In this document: positions 1 to 10,907 of the stretch, piece by piece | Layout of the letters: each line of letters starts with the position of its first letter | Position numbering within the stretch: the stretch's first letter is position 1 | Source of the DNA: Maniola hyperantus | Lineage: Eukaryota > Arthropoda > Insecta > Lepidoptera > Nymphalidae | Direction: 5' to 3' | DNA: 64,000 bases | Assembly: GCF_902806685.2 (NCBI RefSeq) | Contig: NC_048537.1 | Coordinates: forward strand, 10,934,720 to 10,998,719 | Notes under the pieces: model-generated | Told to the model about the DNA's origin: nothing | The model's database searches: none | What the model saw: only the letters and a program-made list of their open reading frames with translations | Program-made: the position numbers and the translations under genes

Positions 1-300
1 GGTATAAGTTATAACTTGCGATAAGCCAAATGAAAAGCATATTATAAGTAGACTTATACATAATATACGTCATTATAATGTGAAATGGTCATAATATTAT
101 TCCATCCAATTAGCATTAGGGCTACATTTGCATAATTGCTATCGCACCGTCTTAGTACTTACCAAGGGATACGGAACGAGCAATCTAAAATATTCAGCAA
201 TCGAGAATCGAGCAAATGTTTAATGCCGCAACTAAATTTAGTAAAGTCCATCAATACATTAAACGTACAGATTTATGATCTTAAAACGCGTGGTGATAAA
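1..300. other. AT-rich non-coding DNA, nothing recognised
   Basis: I see no coding signature, RNA gene or named repeat here. The only open frame is short and has no family resemblance. Confidence 0.5.
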
Positions 301-650
301 AAAAAATTTTACAAAAAAAATAAAAACCGACTTCGTTACATAAACACTAAAAATTGAAAAATAATTTAATTTATTACCGAATATATTATGTATACAAGAG
401 TTAATATAGTTCCATAATAATACTTTTTGGTGCCGGTGCCAATTAGCTTTAGCTGCGCGAATCGTCTGGACTTCATATTTTTATGGGACTCCACAATGGC
501 ACCTCATTGGCACCGACCCCAAAAAATATTATTATGGAACTATATTAACTCTTGTATACATAATATATTCGGTAATAAATTAAATTATTTTTCAATTTTT
601 AGTGTTTATGTAACGAAGTCGATTTTATTTTTTTTGTAAAAAAATTTTAT
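301..650. repeat. Foldback element with ~140-bp near-identical inverted arms
   Basis: Positions 301-441 and 508-650 are reverse complements of each other with only scattered differences and a 66-bp unpaired centre (442-507). The arms run from an A-rich outer end (ACAAAAAAAATAAAA) through CGACTTCGTTACATAAACAC to the inner GGTGCCGGTGCCA / TGGCACCGACCCC. No ORF is embedded. This is the structure of a foldback or MITE-like element. High arm similarity suggests recent insertion or arm correction. Confidence 0.8.
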
Positions 651-652
651 TT

Positions 653-976
653 CACAATTTTTAGTGGCCCCATGGAATTATGCTATGACTGGTTAAAAAT
701 CTACTGTTACTAAGCTATTACACTGATCGCGAACAATTTACTCTTATCCGTTGAGGAGTTCCAGTATCAATCTTCGAAGATGTTCATCAGATCTTCACCA
801 AATTGAAATGGGACCAACTTTGAAGTATACCCTTTTAAACAAAAAAAGAATTTTCAAAATCGGTCCAGGCGTTTTTGAGTAATCGGGGAACATACATAAA
901 AAAAAAAAATAAAAAAAAAAAAAAAAGATTCCGACGAATTGAGAACCTCCTCCTTTTTTTGAAGTCGGTTAAATAT
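653..976 (-). repeat. Interspersed repeat ending GAAGTCGGTTAAA
   Basis: This stretch contains landmark strings that I recall from many lepidopteran loci: TTGAGGAGTTCCAGTATCAA, GAAGATGTTCATCAGATCTT, AATCGGTCCAGGCGTTTTTG, GAGAACCTCCTCC and a terminal GAAGTCGGTT. It carries an A-rich tract at 897-926. It directly follows the foldback at 301-650, whose outer arm also has CGACTTCGTTAC, so both may belong to one composite element. The family name is not asserted. Confidence 0.55.
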
Positions 977-1352
977 AGAGGCATATCCGCATAAATTGAG
1001 TAAAACGTATAGTAAGTAATAAATTTAAAACTGACTGATTCATTTCGGTTTCGAACGGATGGTTAATACTAAATGTAGATGTGTATCATCCAGCTAAATC
1101 CACGCGGACTCTAATCATCTATGGCTGAGTCTGACTAGTTAATATTTAAATAAGAATGCAACTTCTCGAAAGTTGCAAAATCAAACTTTGGCGCCCGCTT
1201 TTCTTTGCGCCGAGAAGTTTGAACGAAAGCTTTTGAAACTGCATGCACTGCACGCTGAAAGCGACCGAATGTATTAAAGGTATCTTCTTCTTATGAAATA
1301 ACTTTCCAAGACTGAATGTAATTATTTGAGTAGGTAGGTAGGTAGTATACAA

Positions 1353-1699
1353 TGCATACTAATATTATAAATGTGAAAGCGTGTTTGTCTGTCTACTAGC
1401 TTTTTACGGCGCATCTGTTTAACCGATTTTGACGAAACTCGGTACAGGGATAGCCTGCATCCCGGGAAAGGACAGAGGCTACCAAGAATTTTAGTTGCAG
1501 AAAATCCAAGAGTTCCCACGGGATTTAAAAAAATCTAAATTCACATAAGCCAGTTGCGGTCATTAACTACTTGCTACTGATATAGCTTGCAGCTTGAGAC
1601 TGACATAGACTAGGTACTTTTTTATCCCAGAAAATCAAAGAATCACACGGGATTTTTTAAATTTATACCCACGCGGCCGAAGCCACGGATATATTCTAG
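1353..1699 (+). mobile_element. Helitron-like element, degenerate (A-type)
   Basis: The 5' part reads CATACTAATATTATAAATG then GTCTGTCTAC and ACCGATTTTGACGAAACT. The 3' part is interrupted at about 1541-1617 and resumes with TTTTTATCCCAGAAAATCAA, a decayed hairpin (CACGCGGCCGAAGCCACGG) and terminal CTAG at 1696-1699. A-type copies in this window run from TCCATACTAATATTA to GCATCAGCTAG with a CG-rich hairpin just before CTAG, which are Helitron termini. Confidence 0.65.
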
Positions 1700-1938
1700 T
1701 CCTAAATAAAACTGACACTTTATTGGAGCGACAAATCACTCGGCCTGACAAATCTCTTTCCATTAGCGAGTAAATAAATTTCCACACGCTCGTATTGACA
1801 TGCTGTCCCGTTACATTCGATTTGCCAACTTGATGTAAAACCGAGCACATAACACATTACCACGTGTAAAGCTTATTTCACACTACGGTATATAAATTAT
1901 ATTATAGTCCAGTCAAACGAGACATTCAAGATTATAAT

Positions 1939-2066
1939 AATTCGCATAAGGCAAAAAATTGGTACGAATATTGGGAACATCAATATAAATTGATGGGGAC
2001 TTTACACAATTCATTTATTACATTGGTGTTCCCAGCATTCGTACCAATTTTTAGCCGTATGCAATT
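1939..2066. repeat. MITE-like palindrome, ~45-bp arms
   Basis: Arms 1939-1984 and 2022-2066 are inverted copies sharing AATTGGTACGAATATTGGGAA-type sequence, with a 37-bp centre. No ORF. Target duplication not resolved. Confidence 0.65.
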
Positions 2067-2154
2067 TATTGTAAGCTTAAATCTCTTAAAAGCTAAAAAG
2101 CTTTAGGGTAACAAAGAGTTATTATTTTGTACACAATCTAAATAAGTATAATAT

Positions 2155-2230
2155 GAATGAAATAGCAAGCGCCGCGATTCTTGCTGGTTCTTCTCGGTAG
2201 GAATCGCATTCCGAACCAATGGTAGATTCT
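2155..2230. repeat. Fragment of a common lepidopteran repeat
   Basis: Contains GCCGCGATTCTTGCTGGTTC followed by TTCTCGGTAGGAATCGCATT and CCGAACCAATGGTAGA, which I recall as a recurrent repeat fragment of Lepidoptera. Flanked by a short direct repeat (TTACAAAGAGTTATTATTT-like, about 2107-2128 and 2243-2264). Parent element not identified. Confidence 0.4.
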
Positions 2231-2269
2231 CCCATGTGTAGGGGTTACAAAGAGTTATTATTTAGAATT

Positions 2270-3375
2270 ATAACTTTATACATACACCCAAAAACCAAAT
2301 ATTACGAGTAGATAAGGATAAAAAATGTTATTTCCTTAGGCAAACGTTAATATTTGCTATGTGATCAAGCAATCCTTCGTATAATACTTAGGTACATATT
2401 TCGATGGAAGGCACATAAACTCGAGATTATTGTGAGGGTTCCATTATTAGTGAATGCCATGCGCTGTTTTTGCGCGTGGCAAGAACATGATAACTTGTTA
2501 TTCTCCAACATGTCATGATCGTCGTTGAGCTCGCCATCGAAACTTAACTACGAATAATTATTTGGTTTATAATTATTAATTGCTTGGTGCGTGTTTACAT
2601 AGAACTCAACTCGATATTATTAAACGTATGAAGTAACACTCGCAAATTCACGTAAAGTCAGGGTTTATGTAAAGACAAGCTTATCCCCGCGTGCAGAAAG
2701 ACATGCGCGCTAAAGACATTTGTCTTTAATTGTATTACTTCGCTGCTGCATCAGCATTGGAAGCGAGGCTGTGAGCTTAGAGCATACACTCTGCTGCGCA
2801 GTCTCCATGAGCCTCTATCCATCATCTGGGTGTAATGTCAGTGACAAGAAGCGGTCGTTGCTAGCACACGCTATACTCTAACTAATGTATCACAATTTAG
2901 TTAATACCAAACAGACACTATTAAAACTAACACAATGCTATCAATAAACATGAAAGCTAAATTGCCTTGTTTACAAAATACCTGCCACCCTGAAGTATTT
3001 TTTCGTCGTGTAGAAACGAAAACTTTATTTTCCATTTATTTTCATTACAGTAACCTAACCTAAGTTTACAAAAAAGCTTAGGTATACATGCTTAATTTTC
3101 AAATCCAAATCAAAATATAAATCCAATTGAGAACCTCTCTTTTTAAGTTAATTAAAAATGGTATCCAATAAATACAACAGTGGACTAACTGAAGGGATTT
3201 GTACCTACGAATTTTTGTTTTTCAGTCCACTCCCAAAAGCAGGGGCTTAGCTATTGAGGCTTCAAATACTTAAAAGCAAACCGACACGTAGCCATATGGT
3301 GTTGTGTTATAGCACACATACGTTAAAGTTTTTCAAAAAATTTATAGCCAGTGTCACTCGTGATTATGTAAATAT
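2270..3375. other. Non-coding DNA without recognised elements
   Basis: No convincing gene or repeat family. The one clear small structure is a 10-bp stem with a 7-nt loop at 2455-2481 (TGCCATGCGC / GCGCGTGGCA, one G-T wobble). Confidence 0.4.
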
Positions 3376-3380
3376 GTTCA

Positions 3381-3560
3381 GCCCCCCCGATTGTGTGACA
3401 AACGTATTCATCGTTATCGTAATCATCAACAAATTCTGCCCTTTAATTGGTTGATTCGCTGTTTACATTTTTTCACAGCCAATCAAAGTGCAGAAGGTGT
3501 TGACGAGTGGTTGACGATAACGATAACGATGAACACGTTTTTCTTACACAATTGGGGGGC
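3381..3560. repeat. MITE-like palindrome with CCCCCC/GGGGGG ends
   Basis: Left arm begins GCCCCCCCGATTGTGTGA and the right arm ends TACACAATTGGGGGGC. Inner parts also pair (ATCGTTATCGT.. / ..ACGATAACGAT; AATTCTGCCCTTTAATTGG / CCAATCAAAGTGCAGAA), so almost the whole 180 bp folds on itself. Non-coding. Confidence 0.7.
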
Positions 3561-3861
3561 AGGCATTTAGACGTTATGGTAGAATAAAGCAACTCACATA
3601 TTATTACATACATAATAAATAATAATATTATATGAACTCTAAAATCATTACACTCCTTTTTGTGGGCAGTCGTCTAAAAATGCAAAGGTACAGAGCTGAA
3701 TTTTAGCTGAAATCTCAATCAGGTTCAAGTGGGAAATCTAAAGTTTTGTACATCTATTGGCACTCCGAGTAGTACTAACATTAGCATGTCGGTGACGTAA
3801 CCTTGAAGTTTTTACACATCCCAAAATCGGCCAACGCGCGAAAGAAAATTTTTTTTACAGG

Positions 3862-3955
3862 CGCACGCTTGACCACGACCATACCTGATGGGAAGTGATG
3901 ATGTGGCCTAAAATGGGGCGCGTTTGCCTAGAAGGTGGTTTTTACTACCATAATG
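3862..3955 (+). repeat. Interspersed repeat copy, same family as 16455-16560
   Basis: Shares with 16455-16560 the order GCTTGAC..ACCATACCTGATGGGAAGTGATGATG..GCCTA..GGGGCGCGTTTGCCTAGAAG. Non-coding and degenerate. Family name not known to me. Confidence 0.5.
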
Positions 3956-4298
3956 AGTTGCAGATAATATAAAAAGTATTATATCACCTACTAACATGAT
4001 CAATCCTAGACATCGCAAAATATAGTCTGAGAAAATGTATTTGACCCAAGCGTGACAATCCACCCCGCTGATGGATTAGGATCGTTTTAATTTATGAAAC
4101 CACTTTTTATTTGCTTCAATTTCAAAGTATTAAATGCTTAAATGAGAGTTCACTGCACTGAAAATAGTATGCAGACGTTATAAATTTTAGGGATTTGTTT
4201 TTGTTTAGTTAAAATCATATAAGTAAAAGAAATACATTTAAAAGCGACCGCTTATCGTTTTACTTGGCAGCAATTGAAAAGAGAAATCCAAAGTTTAG

Positions 4299-4407
4299 CA
4301 GATTTTCGTAAAAATGTCTAGTTTTAAAGTTACACGGATTTAAAGATTTGTATGCAAATCCTAGAACCTGTGTAACTTTAAAACAAAACATTTTAACGGA
4401 AATCAGG
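4299..4407. repeat. Small inverted repeat, ~38-bp arms
   Basis: Arms around 4301-4340 and 4368-4407 pair (AGTTTTAAAGTTACACGG against CCTGTGTAACTTTAAAAC). Likely a short MITE. Confidence 0.55.
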
Positions 4408-4522
4408 ACTCAGGAGAACCACAGAAACAGATCCTAAAACTTATCTATGAGTTTGATTGGTTACTATTAAGATGAGAGCCAAGCTACGTTTGTTTCGAAC
4501 GCAGTACGAATAAAAATCCATA

Positions 4523-4721
4523 TCTAAATATATAAAAGAATTGACTGACTGACTGGTCTATCAACGCACAGCTCAAACTACTGGACGGATCGGGCTGAAA
4601 TTTAGCATGCAGATACCTTATGACGAAGGCATCCGCTAAGAAAGGATTTTTGAAAATTCAACCCTTAAGGGGTTTTGAAATTTATGTAGTCCACGCAGAC
4701 GAAGTCGCGAGCATAAGCTAG
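4523..4721 (+). mobile_element. Helitron-like element, B-type, near full length
   Basis: Starts TCTAAATATATAAAAGAA, then (GACT)n, ATCAACGCACAGCTCAAACT, and ends with the hairpin CACGCAGACGAAGTCGCG followed by AGCATAAGCTAG. TC at the 5' end, hairpin and CTAG at the 3' end match Helitron termini. Non-autonomous: no Rep/helicase ORF. Confidence 0.75.
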
Positions 4722-4962
4722 TTAAAATATACAAGGTGAAGAATGAAGGATGTTTTATTTCTTTGACTAAATCGGCACTAAACTGCACGTCATGGCTGAA
4801 AACAATTTGCTTACAATTCACTTGCATTTGAATTTTGAAATACGTAAAGCTTGCCTGCCAAAACTCCCGTTCCATTTTAGAATAGATTTACCAAGCGCCT
4901 TGCTATATAATGCTTGGGTCACTCTTTTGCACATTTGTAAGCAAAATTTGCTATATAAGAAG

Positions 4963-5149
4963 CTAGAAGATGCCCACTACTTCGTCCGCGTGGATTTAGG
5001 TTTTTAAAAATCCCGTGGGAACTCTTCGATTTTCCGGGATAAAAAGTAGCCTATGTCCTTCCCCGGGATGTAAGCTAACTCTGTACTAATTTCACCAAAA
5101 TCGGTTTAACTGTTGGGCCGTGAAAAGCTAGCAGACAGACAGACAGATC

Positions 5150-5200
<51 letters not shown>

Positions 5201-5242
5201 GGACAGACAGACACACTTTCGCATTTACAATATTACTATGGA
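4963..5242 (-). mobile_element. Helitron-like element, A-type, full length
   Basis: On the minus strand it runs from TCCATAGTAATATTG (5' TC) through an expanded tetranucleotide tract and AAACCGATTTTGGTGAAAT to the hairpin ACGCGGACGAAGTAGTGGGC and CTAG (4963-4966). Non-coding. The internal (GACA)n tract at 5132-5213 has grown well beyond that of sister copies. Confidence 0.8.
5132..5213. repeat. (GACA)n microsatellite inside a Helitron-like copy
   Basis: About twenty GACA units with few interruptions (one GATC, one GGAC). Other A-type copies carry only 3-5 units, so this is a secondary expansion. Confidence 0.9.
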
Positions 5243-5702
5243 TTACGTTTCATGGTGCAGTTTGGAGTGTTTTAGAAAACACAGTTTAATAACGTTACAC
5301 ATTCATAAAGGTATTTTGAGCGGCGAGATTTGAAATTATTTCCCTCTCTAACACCTTTAGCCAAGGTTGCCATTGTAATTTAAAAAACATTTTTATTTTA
5401 CTTTTTTCCATCCCGCCTAAATCACATCGACGCATTTGTAGCGATACGACTCTATAGAAATAGATTAATTATTACTTATTCAAAAAATCTTTAATGTGAA
5501 ATTAATTTTAAGTTGGCAACTTAAGTCTTTTAGGCTCCAAGCCAAACGTGGAAAAGCGCATTTACCAAAACACACTATTGTTGGAATCTGATATCTTGCC
5601 AAAGGTTTTTGCTAAAGAATTTTTTATTACTTAGCTTGCAGCATAATAGTTAACTAAACATGTGTACATGTTTTAAATTGCTAGATAATTACTCAGTCAT
5701 CA
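5243..5702. other. Non-coding DNA, nothing recognised
   Basis: AT-rich stretch without an ORF, palindrome or known repeat that I can support. Confidence 0.4.
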
Positions 5703-5940
5703 GTACCCTTATTATAAATGCGAAAGAGTGTTTGTTTGTTGGTTTATTGGTTTGTTGGTTTGTTGGTTTGTCCTTCAATCACGTCGTAATGATGCAACGG
5801 ATTGACGTGTATTTCGCATGGGTATAGATAAAGACCTGGAGAGTGACATAGGCTACTTTTTATTTCAGAAAATTAAAGAGTTCCCACGGGATTTTTAAAA
5901 AACCTAATCCCACGCGGACGAAGTCGCGGGCATCAGCTAG
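5703..5940 (+). mobile_element. Helitron-like element, A-type with GTTT tract
   Basis: Begins near ACCCTTATTATAAATGCG, has repeated GTTTGTTGGTTTGTTGGTTT, then CCTTCAATCACGTCGTAATG, and ends in the hairpin CACGCGGACGAAGTCGCGG plus GCATCAGCTAG. The 3' half is shared with the GACA variant while the 5' half differs, which suggests 5'-end exchange between subfamilies. Confidence 0.75.
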
Positions 5941-6647
5941 TAAATAATAAAAAATCAAGATGGCGAATTTTAAAATTTCTGCCATTTAAATTTTAAAAAG
6001 TAAAGTCTTACTTGCACTTCACTGGTTTTATAAAGGGGCAATAGCACCCGCATCAAAACAGACTTGAAAAGTACCATACCTACAAAAAAAACGAGATGCT
6101 TTCTTTGAGATTTATATCATTGGTTCTTTATATCATGGGAAATAAATTGGTCCACAATTAAAATGGCCGTCGGACGTTGACTGATATATACCCTCCTTAC
6201 TCGCCAGAGTCCTGAGAGCGACCGAAGCGAAAAAATGAGGCACCCGCCTGCTGTCTAGCCACAAAATTTATTGGTCGCTTTAAAAGAATCTAATTTTTTG
6301 CCTTACAATTTCACTTAAATAGAAAACACCCTCATAATATCTGCCCTGTCACGAAAATCTGCGAAAATCTTGGAAGGTATAATTATAAATTATTAAGAGC
6401 GTCGGAACTCTAAGGCGACAAAATAATTTAGCGTAAAAAGACCTGAAAAATATATTTTCTTTTATGTATATAAGGGGCAAGGGCCGTTATTATTTCGGGA
6501 GCTACGTCTAGGAAATTGAGATCGTAACTTCACGCACAATGGATAATGTGACGTCAAATTTTAGACCTTTTTAAGGCATCATTCATAAAATAATTAACTA
6601 ATAGAGTTACGAGTGAAATACAATTTCAAATTCATAATTATTTATTA
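5941..6647. other. Non-coding DNA, nothing recognised
   Basis: No coding frame or family resemblance. A slightly GC-richer patch occurs near 6165-6260 and remains unexplained. Confidence 0.4.
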
Positions 6648-6838
6648 CTAAATGATGCCCGTGACTTCGTCCGCGTGAATTTAGGTTTTCTAAATTTCCG
6701 TGGTAACTCACATTTTCCGGGATAAAATGAAGCCTACGTTGTATGAAGCCAAATTTCATCACAATCGGTTGAACGGATGGGCCGTGAAAAGCTGACAGAC
6801 AGACTGACACACTTTCGCATTTATCATATTAGTATGGA
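6648..6838 (-). mobile_element. Helitron-like element, A-type, decayed
   Basis: Minus strand: TCCATACTAATATGATAAAT at the 5' end, short GTCTGTC tract, AACCGATTGTGATGAAATT, hairpin CACGCGGACGAAGTCACGGG. The terminal CTAG has decayed to TTAG. Confidence 0.7.
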
Positions 6839-7787
6839 TTTGAGATAGTCAAACAATTCGAAACTTTTAAAAGTTACGATAAATACGCAGGGTATATTCC
6901 GGCTTACCGCCATCTAAAGGAATGTTAGGTAACTACCGTAGCGTATTTCAGGAGGTTCTAGTCGGTTTCGGACGGATTCGCAGAAGCTCCTGAAAGAACC
7001 ACTGTAAACAAAACTAGACAACTTCCATGTTATACTCCTAGATGTCGCTGTACATATTATTTAGTGTCAACGGGCGAACAAAAAATATTGTTAAAAATCA
7101 TTTGGATATATAGATAGGATCAGCGTCAGTAAAATGTCGCCTTCGTTCGTCGCTCGATAGGTTCAGCGCAAACCAAAGATGAAACTACTTACATATTATG
7201 CATGTTCACGAACTTTTCTAATAAATAATTTAATATCGGTAGGTAAATAATAAACACGCATATGCTTACGAAAATAATGTCAGCTTAGAGCAAGCATAAA
7301 CGTCGCTTGCAATGGCTTGAGTACTTTTTCGATGGGCCATAGCCCATACCGTATAGCAATTCTGGTATCGTAGGATCTCAAGAAAATCCGGATTGCGACA
7401 CTGGGCAAAAAGCGTTACTTTTTATTTATGTAATCTTATTTGAATTAAAACGCAAACGAATTAAATCTTCGTAGCTCTACAAAACTAGGATTGTACAGTT
7501 TTCTCTGAAATATTAAATTCCTAGTCTTTTATTAGGCACACTCGAAACTTTATTAGGCAAGTCGAAGCAAAGTGTTACGCGGTAACTTTTCCGCAAGTTA
7601 CGCTAAGTCAACGAAATCCCGGTTCAGAAAGTTCTTTGCAAAGTAGTCTTTACTTATACATTATAATGTCCCATAAGAGGCATCCAAATTGCAAACTTCT
7701 AGCCGTTTCTACTTTCCAATTTTACTATAAGTCATTACTACGAGTCTGTGGTGGTCCTAAGTTTATTTCTTAAAATTTCCACTGTAG
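6839..7787. other. Non-coding DNA, nothing firmly recognised
   Basis: Contains no supported gene. Segment 6890-7060 (CCGCCATCTAAAGGAATG .. CTCCTAGATGTCGCTGTAC) has weakly complementary ends and may be an old MITE, but I cannot define its limits. Confidence 0.35.
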
Positions 7788-8065
7788 GTATAGTGCATTC
7801 AATAAGTATTAATGGCATGTTTCCACTTGAGACCGTCATTAGCAATAACAATAGGATTCGACATGACACGTAAACAATAGGGGTAATAAACCAAACACTC
7901 ATAGAGCCCATTCATTTTTAAAGGAACCGGTTCAACCTTATATATTTTGTTGCAAATCAACCAGTGTTGATACTTTTGAATTCACCCGCCACGACTTAAT
8001 CCTATTGTTATTGCTAATGACGGTCTCAAGTGGAAACACGTCAGTTAATATTGAATGCACTATAC
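7788..8065. mobile_element. MITE with ~70-bp terminal inverted repeats
   Basis: Arms 7788-7859 and 7997-8065 are inverted copies (TAGTGCATTCAATA .. TTCCACTTGAGACCGTCATT .. AGCAATAACAATAGGATT). TA dinucleotides bound both ends (7789-7790 and 8062-8063 region), compatible with a Tc1/mariner-type target duplication. The 137-bp centre is non-coding. Confidence 0.75.
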
Positions 8066-8689
8066 GAAGTATGGCATGTTTCTCTTTTTATTCCTTCTTC
8101 ATAATTTTTATTATGGTAACTTATCTCTAACCCCATTTACGTATCGTAATACATAATACCACAATATTTACTCGTGGACCTTTACTACTTAGAACTAAGT
8201 TTAATATCTCGTTATAAAAACATATTCTCAGCAACATGCAATAAATTAATCATGAGTGTACTTACCTACCTGTGGGTTTCTTTCTAAAGTAGAGCAATAT
8301 ACTTTCATTACTCACGCGAATCTCTACTGAGTATTTATAAAATTGTAATAAGTAGTTTGCCTGGTAATTTGTTTGTCTGTGCACAATGCACATCCATGAA
8401 TGACTATGCCTACAACTGTCACCAAGCGCACAACGGATGATTTACTTATGCCAACACGTGGAGGGCACGGGCCGTGCCACGTACGAGACGCCGACTAGGC
8501 ACGGATTCGGAAGATTACGAACATTTTATATGAAGTAGTTCATGCTTCCCGTGTGACATCCGTGCACGGACACGGCATGAGCATCGACTCAAAATTTGAC
8601 TTATTTTACCTATCAAACAATAAATTTAAAAAGGAATTAAGAAACTATCATCGTAAAAAAAAGTAGCTAACATCTAAATATGCATGCAA
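8066..8689. other. Non-coding DNA, nothing recognised
   Basis: The GC-richer patch 8440-8580 (repeated GCACGG / CGTGCC motifs) is unexplained. No ORF or repeat family supported. Confidence 0.35.
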
Positions 8690-8832
8690 TCACACACTCC
8701 CACTTACACACATACACACACACACACATACACACACGCACACACACACACAAGCACACACACACACGCGCGCATACACACACACACACACGCGCATACA
8801 CACACACTCACACAAGCAGACACACACACTGT
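8690..8832. repeat. (CA)n compound microsatellite
   Basis: Almost pure CA dinucleotides with scattered TA, CG and GC interruptions over about 140 bp. Threonine/histidine-rich open frames across it are artefacts of the repeat. Confidence 0.95.
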
Positions 8833-8919
8833 TGTAATTTTATTATTGTATATACCTACATTTATTCTTTTTTTTTTCATGATTTTTACCTTTTAATGTT
8901 TAACATAATAATTTAAATA

Positions 8920-8990
8920 CAAATTTATTAAATAAACTATTAATAAACTTAAATCTAAAAAAAACAACATTAAATTAAAACTAAAATAAA
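8920..8990 (-). repeat. 3' untranslated tail of the LINE-like fragment
   Basis: On the minus strand the tail reads TTTAATTTAATGTTG, a T-run, then AGATTTAAGTTTATTAATAG. The same string recurs at 49009-49068 on the plus strand with no coding part, which marks it as a mobile tail and not local sequence. Confidence 0.55.
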
Positions 8991-9371
8991 TTAAATTAAA
9001 TCTAAAACCTCATCGAGACCACCGCAGCGAGGCATTGTACCCAAGATGCTGGCAGCATTACCCCTTTGGATGGCCAAACTAATTCTTTGACCAAGGTAGC
9101 TGCCAGCTCTCGGGTTCCCGGTTGACTCGATAACTCTTTTCGCAATTTCTTCAAAAAGAGCTCGAGCCCCCGGGCCCCACGGCCCCAAGGTCTCCACACC
9201 AAAAGGCACGAATACGAAGCTCCCATCGAGGTTTTCATATTTGCGCCTCTTGGCCTGTTCGGCGCTGATGGCCGCTGCACCCGCCATAGAGGAGGTCGCC
9301 TGAATGTGGGATGCAGCTAAAGTGTCTACACAAGTTGCATCCCAAACAAGCGACCTGCCCATCTTCCATCT
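8991..9371 (-). pseudogene. C-terminal fragment of a LINE-like mobile-element ORF
   Basis: A 123-residue frame ends at a stop at 8991-8993. The similarity I recognise begins at WKMGRSLVWDATCVDTLA (the W and K codons lie just upstream of the apparent ATG at 9360-9362, so that ATG is not a true start). It continues with FVFVPFGVETLGPWGP and RISLAIQRGNAASILGTMP. This module recurs in arthropod genomes at the C terminus of reverse-transcriptase-type ORFs. I do not assert the clade. The acidic pair in WDATCVDT could belong to a PD-(D/E)XK-like nuclease, which is only an inference. The element is 5'-truncated: no RT motif lies upstream. A short 3' tail follows (to about 8920). A shorter, decayed relative lies at 26246-26333, and a copy of the tail at 49009-49068. 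Confidence 0.65.
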
Positions 9372-10560
9372 ACATTTATTCTAAATCTATTCTGTTAAAA
9401 ATAGTTTTAATTATAATTTTAAGTAATCTCTTTTGGCCTTCTGTTATAACTAGATTTAAATTTAAATAATAATTATGTATTTACGCTGTTGATGACTTTC
9501 AAATAAACAAAATAAAAAAATAAAATAGTAAGTTACCTAGGTTATGTTGCGAATTATTTCGTCTCCATTCAACTTCGGCGAGTCTAATGGATGTTTTTAA
9601 TAAAAATAACAGAGTGTTTAGAACTCTTGTTAATATTGTCATCACTCAACAAAAGGGTCACCCGAATATAACACGAGCTTTAAGTAAGTTTAATTTTTTA
9701 TGACGTTTCCCGTCATCATAACTTTTTAGCACCTCATATTTCACAAAAATGACCTTTTCTTTCCACGTGACCAAATAAATTACAGGACCCTTGGCGCCGA
9801 TTCCATTTTAAAAATGGAAATGTTGTTATTTTTGCTATTCCCTTTTATCTGCCGACGTGCGTTGAGTTTCGATACAAGCCATGGTAATACACGAGAGAAA
9901 CAAAATCGACCCCGATTGACTTTAATTATTCTGTAATTTATTTATAGAATTTTATTTATTTATTCGTTATCAACAGCGTACTTACAAAATTATTTTTACA
10001 ATTTAAATCTAGAGTGTAAAAGTTGTACTATAGGCAAAGTAAAAAAGAATATGAGTGTCATATTGAATTAATACAGTGTATTTAATTAATATTTGGCGTT
10101 TTATTTAGGTGTACCTTTACCTATATTATATTTGAAATCTAAAAAAATATGTAAACAAATAATTTTGATACAACTTTAAACGCCGAGCGCTTTAAACCCA
10201 TTATTACTCCCATAGGTTTACAGTTTACACGTATAGATACTTAATGGAACTAGTGTAGCTTGCAATGGATTTTCACATCAGTAGCCACAGAGGCCGGGGC
10301 CCGAGTGGCACATAAACACGATTGGCCCTTGTTGTTTGATTGGCGACCTGGTTGCAGCGCAAAGTTCCACATCGCCGCCTCCAATATGCTTTAATTTGTT
10401 TTAATAAGCCCATGCTACATTTCAAACTGCTTTAATTAGTAATTTAATTAAAACATTCATATGACTCACTTATATCGAAACACTGTTGTGTTTGAAGTAA
10501 ATACATACCATAGGTACATACTATGATAAACAATGATCCAAAGCTTAGTCCTAATCCTAA
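9372..10560. other. Low-repeat non-coding DNA
   Basis: No recognised element. Segment 10160-10400 is less AT-rich than its surroundings and contains no obvious repeat, and is followed by several TAATTA/TTTAATTA core sites (10390-10455). It could hold a regulatory element, but nothing in the sequence proves it. Confidence 0.35.
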
Positions 10561-10743
10561 TCCCCATAATATTATAAATGTGAAAGTGTGGATTTTTGAA
10601 CGGATTTGGATCAAATTTGGAATAGAGATAGATTATACCCTGGATTAACATATAGGTTACTTTTTATCCCGAAACATCAAAGAGTTCCCGCGGGATTTTG
10701 AAAAATGTAAATCCACGCGGACGAAGTCGCGGGCATCAGCTAG
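10561..10743 (+). mobile_element. Helitron-like element, A-type, short variant
   Basis: Starts TCCCCATAATATTATAAATG, lacks the tetranucleotide tract, and ends with hairpin CACGCGGACGAAGTCGCGGG and GCATCAGCTAG (CTAG 10740-10743). Confidence 0.75.
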
Positions 10744-10907
10744 TTTGCTATAATCCGCTGAAACAGATTAAATCTGTATGATGTGCGTATTGCTTGCTTA
10801 GTGTCTGGTTTTTCCTGCATGTTTAGCAGTGGGAGGGCGGGCGGTGCATGTCGCATGCTGCATGTTTCACCAAACAGATTGGACCTGTTTCAGCGGATTC
10901 TAGCAAA
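10744..10907. repeat. MITE-like element with ~25-bp inverted ends
   Basis: Ends TTTGCTATAATCCGCTGAAA (10744 on) and TTTCAGCGGATTCTAGCAAA (to 10907) are inverted copies with two mismatches. It directly abuts the CTAG of the preceding Helitron-like element. Non-coding. Confidence 0.65.

Noticed and set aside
8680..8916. Thr/His-rich reading frames
   Set aside because: They are translations of the CA microsatellite.
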